DNA from: Paraspadella gotoi
Lineage: Eukaryota; Chaetognatha
Assembly: GCA_051294375.1 (NCBI GenBank)
Contig: CM119271.1
Coordinates: 1,296,721-1,360,720 of the forward strand
Direction: 5' to 3'
Length of the DNA stretch: 64,000 nucleotides
This document shows positions 37,501 through 50,526 of this stretch, piece by piece (within the stretch, counting starts at the first letter, position 1; the number at the start of each line of letters is the position of its first letter). Made by a program: the position numbers and the translations under genes. The notes beneath the pieces are model-generated. The model worked only from the letters and a program-made list of their open reading frames with translations. It searched no databases and was not told the origin of the DNA.

Positions 37501-39258
37501 ATATAGCATCCGGAGAAATTTTTAATGATGATATTCGTTTTCGTCCACCCTATTTGGAACTGAGAAACTTCGGAGATCAAGACTTTAAAAAAAGTTTGAT
37601 ATTCCTGGGAGATCTATTATGTACATATTACATATTTTAAAATATAAAAACTTAAAGGTTTCGAGTCGCTGTGACTACTTTTTCTTTTTCTCTTTCAGGC
37701 CTGACGACTTTCTCCAAGCTCTTTCCCAATTTGATTGCCCTTGGTGGGCAGGTAAGTTGCAAAGAGAACAAACTCTTTTTCTTCTCTATCCATCCCTTCA
37801 TTTTTTCCTTTATTTTCAGAGACTCTACGAGGATCGTTACGCCCTCGTCGTATACGAATGCTTTCAACTCAACGATCTCGGATTCTCAGATTTGACGGTC
37901 ATCAAAAGAGGCGCCGTTCGGATCGAAAAGAATCCCCAATTGTGCTACCTGGAAACGGTGGAGTGGGACCGGCTGCAGGTTCGCCCAACGTCGAATGGGG
38001 ATAGTGTTTGAATTAATTCTTAGCCAAATTTTTTTCACCGACATGACCATATCCTGCGCTCCTCACCGCACAGAGCGGCCTCCTCGCCGGATCCTACATC
38101 GACGGAAACCAAAACTCTACCATTTGCCGAACGAGATTTTGCCACAAAAGCTGCACGTCGCGTTGTTGGACGGCCCGGCCGGAAGGCTGCCAAAAGCTTT
38201 GCCCGCAGAGATGCCTCGAACGCGGAGAGTTCTGCCCGTTGGACGGGCGCCGTTCGTCCAATCTTTTGCCCGACGACGACGATCAAGACGAGGACGTTGA
38301 TTGCTGCGGATCGCAGTGCCTAGGAGGATGCGTGCGAGCATCGACAGATAACGGTAGAATTTTTTCCCTTTTTTTGCTGTTTTGCCAGTTTTCGTTTTTT
38401 ACTTATGTTTATGTTGGTTTTTTAAGGTCCCACTCACCATTGCCTGGCCTGCAAGCGATTCCACTATCTCGGCGACTGCGTTGAGTCATGTCCTGAAGGA
38501 ACCTTCGAGTTCGAAGGGCGGCGATGCGTCTCTTGGGAAGAGTGCGTTAACACCACGCTGCGCTATGTCAAGACGGGCGCAGACCAAACCACCATACGCA
38601 TTCAAGTAAAAAAAAATTATTAGTATATTTTAATCTAATTAGCATATTGTCGTTATTTGATTTATTTTCTTAACTTCAAACGAATTTCTTGATTCTTTTC
38701 CAGGATATCCTCATCCCCGAAAAGCGTTTCAAGGCTCACGACGGAAAGTGTTTGGAGTTCTGCCCATTGGGGTTCACTCCTCGCGCCGACGACCCCCGAT
38801 TTTGCGAGAAGTGTCCAGGGGTCTGCTCTAAAGTCTGTGCAGGAATCAAGATCACTAAGACGGAACAATTGGAGCGATTGAGGGGGTGTACTAAGGTGTG
38901 AATGGCCAAAGGGGGGTGGGGATCCGAAAGGAATATGTAGTGAAATACAATTTTACAATAGAAAAACAATTCTAGGAATCAGGAAACTTTTATAAAAAAT
39001 GTAAATTGTTTTAAAAAAAAAAGGAAAAAATTTGACGTCTCTTTTTCCTTCTGGTCACAGATCGTCGGCACCCTCCAAATCAGCATCCGCGGCGTCGACG
39101 ACACAATCGCTCTTCCGGCGCTGCTCGAGCAGAGTCTCGGCCTCGTTGAAGAGATCGTCGGGCAACTTCAAGTCTCTCGAACGGATTCTCTCGTCTCCCT
39201 CGATTTTCTCAGATCGCTGAGGAAGATTTCCGGCCCCGTCGGATCGAAAAAGGTACAC

Positions 39259-39312
<54 letters not shown>

Positions 39313-42300
39313 GAAATCCTTTCTCCCCTCTCAGCCTGAACAGGTGATCGTCGTGAAAAACAACCCTCACCTTCTGACCGTGTTCGACCTTGAGAGGCGA
39401 GAGAGGGAGAAGAAACTCGTCCGTATCGAGAACGGGCATCCACTTTTTCACTTCAACAGCAGGCACGATTCGGAACCTTTTTTTTTCGAATTTTTTCGTT
39501 TCTTATTCATTCGCTCAATCATTCATTCATTCTCCAGATTGTGCTACCGAAATATCGTGGATTTCCTCGTAAACGCCGGTTATCCCGAGGAGAAAATCGA
39601 CGATTACGAAGTCAACAAAGAAAACAACGGAGATCAGGTGAATGGGATTATTTTTTTTTTTTTTAGTTCTTGCTCCGTTGCCCCGTTTCGATCTGTTATA
39701 ACAACTTAATTCTCTCTGTCGCAGATTTCCTGCCAGCTCAACCGGCTACAGGTCAAAGTCATCGCATACAAGAAAAGTTCTGTTATTTACGAATTCGACA
39801 ACCTTTACTCGAGTCCAAACTTTACAGACAAAAGAAGCTTGCTGGGTTACTTAGTCTCCTACAAAGAGGCGCCGTTTCGGTGAGCGAAGAAATTGTTGTT
39901 GTTGAAAATTTAAATCGTGTTAGAAATATTGTTTTAAAATATATAGTTTACTACTTACCTACCATTCTCCGTCATTTTGGTTTTCCACTGTTTCGTTAAT
40001 ATATTCTTTATAACTTGGTTAATTGTAAAACTTTTATCTGTACGCCATGTTGTATGTACTGTTTCAACAATTAGTTGATAACACATATTACAATTTCACA
40101 GCAACGTCTCTATGTTTGACGGGAAGGACGCTTGCTCCAAGGACGCCTGGGAGCAGATCGATCTAAAGGCGAAGGACAAACAAAACGGACCAAAGAGATA
40201 CGGGTTATTCGCTCGTCTCAAACACTTTACTCAATACGCCTTCTACGTTGAAGCGGACACGATCAAAACCAAGTCAGAGTTTCCCAACTTTCGTGGCTTT
40301 ACTTTACTTTATTTTAATTCTTTTTTTCTCATCTTAACCATAGGCACGATCAGGGAGCCATTTCGGACATTGTTTATTTCCGTACAGTTCCGTCGACTCC
40401 TTCGCCGCCTGGGATGTTGGAAGCGCGAGCCTCTTCATCCGTCGATATCGGGGTTAGTTGATTTATCTCACTCCGTCCTTGAAATCCTTACTCTTTTTCC
40501 TCAACTTCCCTCGCTTGCTTCATTTCTCAGAAATCTCACGGCCTTCGCTTGCGATGGACGAAGCCTCTACGACCCCAAGGCAACGTGACGCACTACGTCA
40601 TCTCTTGGCGCCAATTGAGTCTCGAGGCGGCGTCGATAACGCGTATCGCCGGCGTCTGTGACGCTGAGCAGGAGCCCAAGCCGTTGGGTAAGTTTATCTG
40701 TCGCATTCTCTTGTTTTTCGTTGTTTTTTTTTAATTATGATTATTTTATATTTTTTTAAATATCCTAAACTATTTCCCATGTTTTTAAGTTTACAAACTA
40801 TTCATCCCTCCATTCCCCCACCAGTAAATTCTTTGCCGGGAAAGTCTTCTTCCTCTCTCGATCTTTCCTCCACTCGCTCTCCCTCTTCTCTCTCTCCATC
40901 TTCTTGCGACTGCGACGCCGTCTGCGATGCTCGTGGCGCCACGCCCCCTCGGCCTCCGACCCCCGACCCCAAGGCGACGCGGAGGGACGAGATCGCCTTT
41001 GGGGACGCCTTGCTCAATTATATGATCCGGCGGAACCCCTCCGCGGGAAGGGGTGAGTATTTTTGGTTGGGGGGGGGATTGAAAGAGCAAATGGTGTATC
41101 GCCGGTTGGCGTGGCGCAACAGTTAAAAGGGTTTTCATTTCATCCCGTTAGGATCTCGAAGGAGAACGCGATCAGCCGTCAACGAGACGCTAGATACTCC
41201 GATGACTCCTTCGTCGACCAACGGTTCGATGTCCGAAGACGATTTGTTATTTTCGGTGACTATTTTTTTGCTTTTTATCTTTATCAATTAATCTTCTTAC
41301 TTATAGTATCCCTTTCTTTGTTTTCATTTTTTCCCTTTTTCTTTGCCTCTCAGTCCGTTAATGTATCCAGCGCTATCACCGAATTCACGATCTCAAATCT
41401 AAGTCACTACAGTCAATACAGGATCGAAATATTCGCCTGTCACGATCAAGTAGTTCAAGATCCAGAAAATGATTGGTTAGTTACTATTGGAGAGATAAAA
41501 AACATTTTAATTAATTTTATTATCATTGTTTCTTTATTGAACGCAGGGGCGACGTTCAGTACCCGCGATGTTCGGAGCCTGCGTTCGCCTCCGCGTGGAC
41601 GGACCCAATTCCATCCTACGACCGCATTGACGAATCCTCCATTGATGTTGAAGTGGTGAGGCCAAAATTGAGTAATGTCCTTATATCCTCTTTAGTCTTT
41701 ACTGCGATTTTAGGGATCTCCTAATCTTTCCTTTTTATCCTAATCGTCCACAATGTTTCCTTCAGCTGAACCGCACCCGCGCCGACGACGCCCTCCGCGA
41801 CGCCTTCGTCAAGTGGACGGAACCGACGCGTGTCAACGGGCGGATCGAAAAGTTCGATCTCAGGGTCAACCTCGTTGGCGGTCGGGAACACCTGCCCCTT
41901 TGCGTGCCTTATTGGGAATACCTCTCCGCGTCGGGATATCGTCTTAAGGTTGAGAGAGCTAACTTTTTATTTCATGGATTTAACGGTTTTTCATCGGTGA
42001 ATGATATCATTGATATGTTATTATTTAGTTAATCTCTTTACTTATTTCTACAGGAACTGACTCCCGGTAACTACAGCCTCCAACTTCGCGCGACGTCGTT
42101 GGGCGGGAGAAGCGGATGGACGAAGCCCAAGTTCTTCGTCGTCGAGGACGATTCCGAGGGAATGAGAACCGACGTCGTTATCATCGTCGTCATCGGTGCG
42201 AATGAGACGATAATCCGTCTTTTTTCTATCCATTTGTCTGTACTAAGATTTTCCATCGTTATTACTTTGTCCATTATTTGTTTCTTACATTGAAATCTTT

Positions 42301-45300
42301 CTCTCTCCTCAGTCGCGATGCTCCTCGCTCTCATCGGCAGCCTCTCATACATCGCGCACAAGAAAATTCACGCGCCGCCGCAGATTCCGTCGCACGTCTA
42401 CTCCACGGTCAATCCGGATTATATAGGGTAGGGATTCAACATTTTTTTAAAATAGTTATATTGTTATGTTTTGATAAATTAACTATGTGTTCTACCAGTA
42501 TTCCTTACGAAGCCGACGAGTGGGAGATCGAGCGGGAATGTTTGGAAATCGGTGCGGAAATCGGCGCCGGACATTACGGCTGCGTCTTTAAAGGTTAAAG
42601 GCTTTCCATTTCGATATCTTTGTTCAAAAAATCCTTAATGTTTTGCAGTTTAACATTGTGTTCCCTCCATTATTTTTATTAATTAATATATTAAATTATG
42701 ACTATTATTCTTGTTAATCAATAAAATTGCCAAATAGCTACTGAAAAACCCAAAAACATAACTAATATTAAATTTTAAAATGTGTTCCCCCTCCGAGCCT
42801 ATGGGATTGGCTTAACGATGGTAGATGTGAGGCGGTGTGAATATACTGCCACAATGTACTAGTTTAAATTTGATACTACAATATGTAAATGAGATTAAAA
42901 ATTTATTTTCCCTCCTCCTTTTAGGCTTCGTGAAAAACTTGAAGGGGAAACCGGCGCGACTTCCTTGCGCCATCAAAACGACGAAGGTCGACGCCACTTA
43001 TCACGACCGGATGGAATTCCTCAACGAGGGAAACGTCATGAAGAAATATCGATCCAATCACGTCATAGAGTTGTACGGTAAGTTGGCGCGGCTGCGATTG
43101 ACAATTAATATTTCTCTCTTCGATCAACTCTCATCCCCCCCCCTAACGACTGCCAGGAATCTTATCCCAAACGCAGCCCGTTTGCATCGTCATGGAACTC
43201 ATGGAATACGGCGACCTCAAGACCTTTCTTCGGTGCCATCGCGAAGACGCGGAAGAACCAGTTACGCCTCCTCTTCTTACTGAAGGTAAGTTTAGTGTAT
43301 CAATGTAATCTCATCGATCATTCTAGGAGGTGAGTAGAATTGTATCTCATTAATTTTACGGGCGCTAAACATTTTGTTGGAAATTTAATGAATAAGTATG
43401 TTAACTTTTGGAATTTCGGAGAAGAAATAAGATCAGAAATATCTTTAATATTCCAATTTTCATCTTCTTTGCTGTTCCCAAATTGCCAGGCGCTTTTGGT
43501 CGCATGGCGACTGACATCGCGGACGGGATGGCCTACCTCATGTCACGTCGTCACGTGCATCGCGATTTGGCCGCCAGGAACGTCATGATCGGAACTGGTC
43601 TCGTCGCCAAGGTGATCGATTTAAGCGAGGGGGGGGTGTATCGGCGTGGTGGAAGCGAACGAGATGGCCTGGGGCGGATAGCGAGCTCCGACCACAATAG
43701 GCGAGGACATTAGGAAAGAGACACATCTTTGCCCCAGGGAGAATATATTTTTCTCGCCCAGAAAGACTCTAAAAGACGAACTGATTTTAATCTTTTATAC
43801 TTATACGATTAAATTAAATTTTTAATTTCTTGATGATCCATTTTCGTTTTGTTTTTATTTTCGCTCGTCCCCTCCACCAGGTGGCCGACTTCGGGCTCTC
43901 CCGCGAAATATACGAGGACGACTACTACCGCAATGCGCGGCGCGGCTTCCTTCCCGTCCGTTGGATGTCGCCCGAGTCTCTCCACGACGGCGTCTTCTCT
44001 CACGAGTCCGACGTCTGGTCCTTTGGCATCGTCCTCTGGGAAATGGCCACTCTCGCCGCCCAGCCATACTCGGGTATTTGCTTTTTACAATTCTTTCATA
44101 AGCTTTCTTGGCTCGGATACATTTTGTTTCGTCCTGATTGATTATCTCTATCTCCCTCCGCCAGGTCTGTCTAACGAGGAAGTCAATGTCGGCGTCCAAC
44201 GCGGCGTTCGTCTGGAGACCCCCGAGGTTTTCCCGACCAGCCTTCGTCGCCTGATGGAGGCCTGTTTCGCCACTCGGCCGCGCGACAGGCCCACTTTCCT
44301 TCAGATCGTCGACCGCCTTCGGGAACTCGCTGGCCCAGACTTCCGGACCAACTCCTTCTATCATTCGAGAGAAGGGCAAATCTACAGGATATTCCAGAGT
44401 GTCGAGAAGGTGAGGAGAAGGGGCGTTGGATACTCGCTCATTGGTTTTTTTATAAAATCTTATTTAAATTTAAATGACACTATTTGCTTTGGTAATCAGG
44501 CCGGTGGGAAACCCACGGAAGTCGACTGGGATACCATTTCTTTGACTCCGACTATTGTGTCAGAGGTTCGTCACTTGATCCTAGCTTTTGAATACTTTAT
44601 GACTTTATGACTTTATGACTTCACAGTTTGCGGAATCGGACGACGAAACTTGGGTTGATCTACCGCCCGACATCGCATTTTCAGCAGGTTGAAATAAAAA
44701 AAATTAAACTTTAAACTGAATTCATTTTTTGACGGCTTTTGTCCTCTATCAGGCGGCCAAAAGAAAGAAGTGATGAGGATCGTCGCTGAAGCCTGTCGTC
44801 ACTACAAACGCCGCGCCGTCAAGCGGTCGTCCGTTCCGGCCGAAGATGCCGACGATTTTCCCTCCTTTTCCTCAGCCCTTTACCCGGGCGCCGTCCCCCC
44901 CGCTCCCGCAACCGTTGCCGCAGCAGTCGCTGCCTTTTCCACGTCGCCCGTCCCCACCGTCCCAGAATTTTCAGACTTTGAAGCGGCGAAAAAGGAACCG
45001 GATCGATCTCCACTCAAATGCCTTTTCGCCGACGACTTTTACATGCCCGTCGAGGATCGAGGATGTGGCCTAGGTTTAAAATTGCATGTTTATTATTTTT
45101 TAGAATTAATTATGTAATTCCGAATCATCGAAGTCCTTTTCTCTCTCCAATTTTCTTTCTTCCCCCTGTCATTTAAATCTCTCCTTTCAATGATTCAGCG
45201 CCCGACTCAACCTCGTCCGTTCAAACGTTTCCGCCTTCCGACGCCGATGCTTACGTCGTTCCCGTCAAATCGATAGACCCCACCATCGACGCCGCCTTCT

Positions 45301-45641
45301 TTTCGGGTCCGAGTTCCATCGAATCCGTCGGTGACGGCGGCTCCGTCATTTCCCGTCCCCGTCCGAGTCATCCGCCGCGTCGCGAACGGTTGCGCCCTCC
45401 GTCCTCCCCGGCGTACGGACGCGGCGGCGCCGCTCCATCGATCGACAGCGGCGACGACGATTCGTGGGCGGGGCGCAGAGCCACGGATTCGAGACCGCGA
45501 GGAGGCAGCCATTCGTCCTCCGGCGTCGGATCTTGGTCCACTAAAACCGCCAACTCCAGCGGAGCCGACAGCTTGATTGAGATCGACGGCTACGTTCCCT
45601 TGCGTGGCGCTGGCGGAGGGGATGGGAGCACCAAATGTTGA
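34557..45641 (+). CDS. InR: Insulin-like receptor tyrosine kinase
   Basis: Receptor for insulin-like peptides. 31 exons are inferred and join in frame to about 1730 residues: 34557-34775, 34965-35232, 37699-37751, 37820-37978, 38074-38353, 38427-38605, 38704-38895, 39061-39252, 39335-39462, 39538-39637, 39725-39879, 40102-40272, 40344-40452, 40531-40687, 40825-41052, 41152-41255, 41354-41475, 41547-41655, 41766-41948, 42054-42195, 42313-42427, 42499-42593, 42925-43077, 43157-43285, 43490-43611, 43881-44073, 44165-44409, 44500-44565, 44627-44687, 44753-45073, 45199-45641. Order: signal-anchor-like start, L1, Cys-rich, L2, three FnIII with a furin-type site RRRTR (about 866-870), membrane helix (about 1077-1097), NPDY (1117-1120), kinase (GAGHYG; Lys1171; HRD 1271-1273; DFG; YEDDYY loop) and a tail of about 300 residues ending near [10 protein letters not shown]. 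All catalytic residues are present. The exon 2 start is the least certain junction. Confidence 0.95.
35451..37614. mobile_element. Tc1/mariner-like DNA transposon relic with about 180-bp TIRs
   Basis: The left end GGCCTCCCAAAAATATCCCA and the complement of the right end (GATCTCCCAGGAATATC) form diverged inverted repeats. They continue through TTTCTCATTCC, AAAAACGAATATCA, ATTTCTC and ATGGACTTTCC.CGCCACTTT to CCACTTCCGGTT (to about 35630 and from about 37464). TA flanks both ends (35449-35450, 37615-37616), as in Tc1/mariner insertions. No transposase frame survives. The interior holds a family B fragment and a possible solo LTR. Confidence 0.6.
36412..36617 (+). mobile_element. Possible solo LTR nested in the Tc1-like relic
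   Basis: 206 bp starting TGTAACGTCTCACAG and ending CGTTTCCTTACA (TG...CA with short inverted TGTAA/TTACA). It has AGTATAAAGTAA as a TATA-like box and AATAAATAATATTC as a polyadenylation-like signal. It is GC-richer than its surroundings. I see no matching 4-6 bp target duplication, so the call is tentative. Confidence 0.3.
39262..39309. repeat. (AG)n microsatellite in an InR intron
   Basis: About 24 GA/AG units fill most of the 82-bp intron 39253-39334 and sit about 25 bp before the acceptor CTCTCAG. Confidence 0.95.
42778..42865. repeat. Short interspersed repeat (family C), copy 2 in an InR intron
   Basis: ATGTGTTCCCCCTCCGAGCC, then GAGGCGGTGTGAATATACTG and CCACAATGTACTAGT, matches the MIB1-intron copy at 4330-4432. 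Confidence 0.5.
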
Positions 45642-47605
45642 AAGGGACGCTAGGGGGAGCTACTTGACGTCGTTACCTTTGCTTTTGTCGAGCGAGATTA
45701 GGAGCGGAACGAGATTCCCCTTTACTTATGCGACGCTTTAATCGCTGCGAATTTACTTGATATACATTTCAATTTTCTGTTGTCATTGCGTCGCAAGATT
45801 ATGTTGCCTCACCGTTTCGAATTATATTTCGGGGGCTTTTTTTTTTTTTTGATTAGTCAACCATCAATTGTGATGTTTTCGATGTTAATTCCGAACCTTC
45901 GACTTGTGATAACCGTCCGACCGTTTACTCAGGGGGCGTTATTCGGAATGTTTTTATTCTAATTTATGATTTTTGAAATGTTGATTTATCATCAATGTTA
46001 CTAAAAAAGAAGATCCTTTGGTCTTTTTGCACAGTTTATTTCGGTGCAGTAGTTTAAATCACTCTCGTTCTACTTCGTTAGTTTTTTCTCTAAAGACACT
46101 TTTTTATTTTTTTTAATGAAAAAAAAAAATTTCAATCATATTTAGCTTTTTGTTGTTTTTAAACGAGATTGTGATTCCTTCTCAAATCGATTCCTCTTTC
46201 GGTGCTTTTATTTTGCTTCGGGGGGGGTTGCTCTCCTACGATCTCTCCATTAATCCTACTTCAGAATTCGCCCGTCCTCTCTCCAGTTCACAATTTTTTT
46301 TTTAAAGTTTTCACACTGTTGAATACTACTACATTGCTCACGATTTGTTTTTAATATTTGAAAATTTGGTGATGATTTAATTATGAAACAAAACTTCGCG
46401 CTTCATATAAATTATAACGTGGTTTCGTTTTTTTGTTTTTTTGTTTTGTTTTTTTTTTCAAATTCGCAATCGCGATTTCATTATTGCCCGACTAACACTG
46501 TCAGTTTCGGTGTTTATCTTAAAAAAAACAACGAATTTTGATTTTTTTTTTTCTCACTCGTAATGATTTTTGGTGGTATATATTAATTAATATTTATCGA
46601 CCCGTGAGATTATTGGTGTGGTTTATATTTGATCAATATAGATTTTATTCAAGTTGGTACTTAAAATGTTTAATCGTGCAATTAAAAGTTTGTTATTTTT
46701 CGATTTTTTCAGTTCAATAAAAACAAACAGGAAAAAAATTACAAAAAATACTTAATCAATACGCAATGAATGCTTGACATTCTCCTTCTTGTCCTACAAT
46801 TCGCCCTTCAAGACATCCTCGACCGAATCCGAGTTTTTTTTGTTTTTTTTTTCGAAAAGAAAACAGAGCAAACAAATAATTGCGGGAATGGTTGCAAAAA
46901 TATCTTAGGTTAACAATAAACGAGAACAAAAAAGGGGAAGATAAAAAAGGAAAAAGAAGAAGAGATCGGGAGACAAAGTCAAGCAACTCCGTCCACATGA
47001 GACGGCAACTCAATCACGGGACTTCGGGAAGCGAGCAGGTCCCCGTTCTCGCGCTGAAGGCAGACAAAGTCTCTCAAAAAAGTGCTTAGACGTTTTGCCG
47101 ATATCTAAGCCTGCATTCGTTGCTTGGAGTTTGGCGAAGTCTTTTAAGTTTGAGAAAGCATCCAGGTCCCATGCCCCGAAGGTAGTAACAACCAGAGCCA
47201 ACGTCGGCCGGCAGTTTGCCTTCGTACTTAGCATGTTTGGCCTGGCGAGCTCGTTCCAGGGCATATGTGGGGTTGAGGATGGTATGACCAAAACAGTCCT
47301 GGCGAAGGGGAGAGTTGGTTCCTAGAATTCGACAAATGATAAAGAAAGAGGATCCTAATTTTTATTCCCGCGAAAAATAAAGATGAAGGATTTTCGACAC
47401 TCAGATATAAAATAAAAAAACGGAAGGATTCAGATTTTTAATTTTAAGACGAGTCTGGTTAGGCGAGCAAAGTAAAAAACCAAACTTTGTCGCAAATTAC
47501 GTTTTTGTTAATGTTATAAAATTGGTATTGTCATTCGTTGGTTGGAACCGTTTTTATTTTCATCAGATTATCAGAAACTCTCTTGTTCTCTTTGACATTT
47601 CCGCC
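45642..47605. other. InR 3' region and spacer before UBL5
   Basis: The likely InR 3' UTR is AT- and T-run-rich; TTCAATAAAAAC at about 46713 could serve as a polyadenylation signal. Beyond it lies a short minus-strand coding relic (47010-47291). No other gene was seen. Confidence 0.5.
47010..47291 (-). pseudogene. Fragment resembling the C-terminal end of a non-LTR retroelement polyprotein
   Basis: The minus-strand reading contains LALVVTTFGAWDLDAFSNLK followed by DFAKLQATNAGLDIGK. This resembles the region after the reverse transcriptase in several LINE-like proteins, where a 'vP...TfGawd..A...l..laklqa' pattern is common. It is under 300 bp, lacks the polymerase motifs and has no flanking continuation. 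The assignment is from pattern memory only. Confidence 0.35.
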
Positions 47606-48108
47606 ATGATCGAAATCACCTGCAACGATCGTCTGGGGAAGAAGATCCGGGTCAAGTGCATGCCTGAAGTAAGAGGGGTGGAAGAAGGCAAATCTTTTGC
47701 GTCTTCTTTATAAAATAAATGTACATAAATCAATGTAATTTTTTAAAAAAACTTGTTAATATTATTTACAGACTCATTAAAAACATTACATTACCTGCTA
47801 TGTCATTATCTTGTAAGAGTGATGGAGGCCTTAAACCACCAAAGCCTGTCCAAAGTCAGGGGCAAGATAGCTTATTTATTAAATGAATGGATAATTTTTA
47901 TATTGGTTGTACCAATTTCATAGAAATTATATTCCCATTTCAATCGCAGGACACTGTGGGCGACCTGAAAAAGATGATCGCCGCTCAGACGGGAACTAGA
48001 TCGGACAAGATCGTCCTCAAAAAGTGGTACACCATCTTCAAAGATCACATCCAACTGCAAGACTACGAAATACACGATGGAATGAACTTGGAATTGTATT
48101 ATCAATAA
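47606..48108 (+). CDS. UBL5: Ubiquitin-like protein 5 (Hub1)
   Basis: 73 residues from two exons, 47606-47668 and 47950-48108, exactly the family length. It starts [18 protein letters not shown] and ends [11 protein letters not shown], with the hallmark YY instead of the GG of conjugated ubiquitin-likes. UBL5 binds spliceosomal Snu66 and Sf3b/Prp proteins non-covalently and affects splice-site use (family knowledge). The intron carries a family B SINE-like copy. The stop codon lies inside an AATAAA (48103-48108), a possible polyadenylation signal. An acceptor-like TTTTTATTTTCATCAG ends at 47566. Confidence 0.97.
47788..47930. repeat. SINE-like repeat (family B), copy 3 in the UBL5 intron
   Basis: ACCTGCTATGTCATTATCTT, TGATGGAGGCCTTAAACCAC and TTGGTTGTACCAATTTCATA make a nearly intact copy. 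It ends 20 bp before the acceptor CAATCGCAG of exon 2. Confidence 0.75.
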
Positions 48109-48465
48109 ACACGAGCTGTCGTTTTATTGTACCTCTGTGACCCCCGCTTTTCATCTCTCCCCGGCGCCCAACCATTTATTTTTACGAATTCTTTTATATT
48201 TGATTCCTGAATTTATCTTTCTCGTCTGCCATTATTTCTTTTAAAGATTACTATGCGCTCGACTTACCAGTGAGGTTCATCTTAGCCGTTTTTCTCGAGC
48301 TCCATGGACTAATTTTTGTTATTTACCCGAACATTGCCGAAAACGTTTTGCAATCTCGTTTGGAGAATTTTTTCCCCCGAAATTTCGAAATACATATATG
48401 AAGTTGTATGTCAAGCCAAGAAGACCAACCGCTATAAACTAAAATTTAAAAATAAAGCTTTCGTA

Positions 48466-50526
<2,061 letters not shown>

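Larger units (their letters stand above)
35233..37698 (+). other. InR intron 2, occupied by a Tc1-like relic
   Basis: This 2.5 kb intron is nearly all a DNA transposon relic (35451-37614) carrying further repeats. No extra exon was found. Confidence 0.75.

Noticed and set aside
39262-39309. Regular repeats considered as a CRISPR-like array
   Set aside because: Simple dinucleotide microsatellite in an intron of an animal gene.
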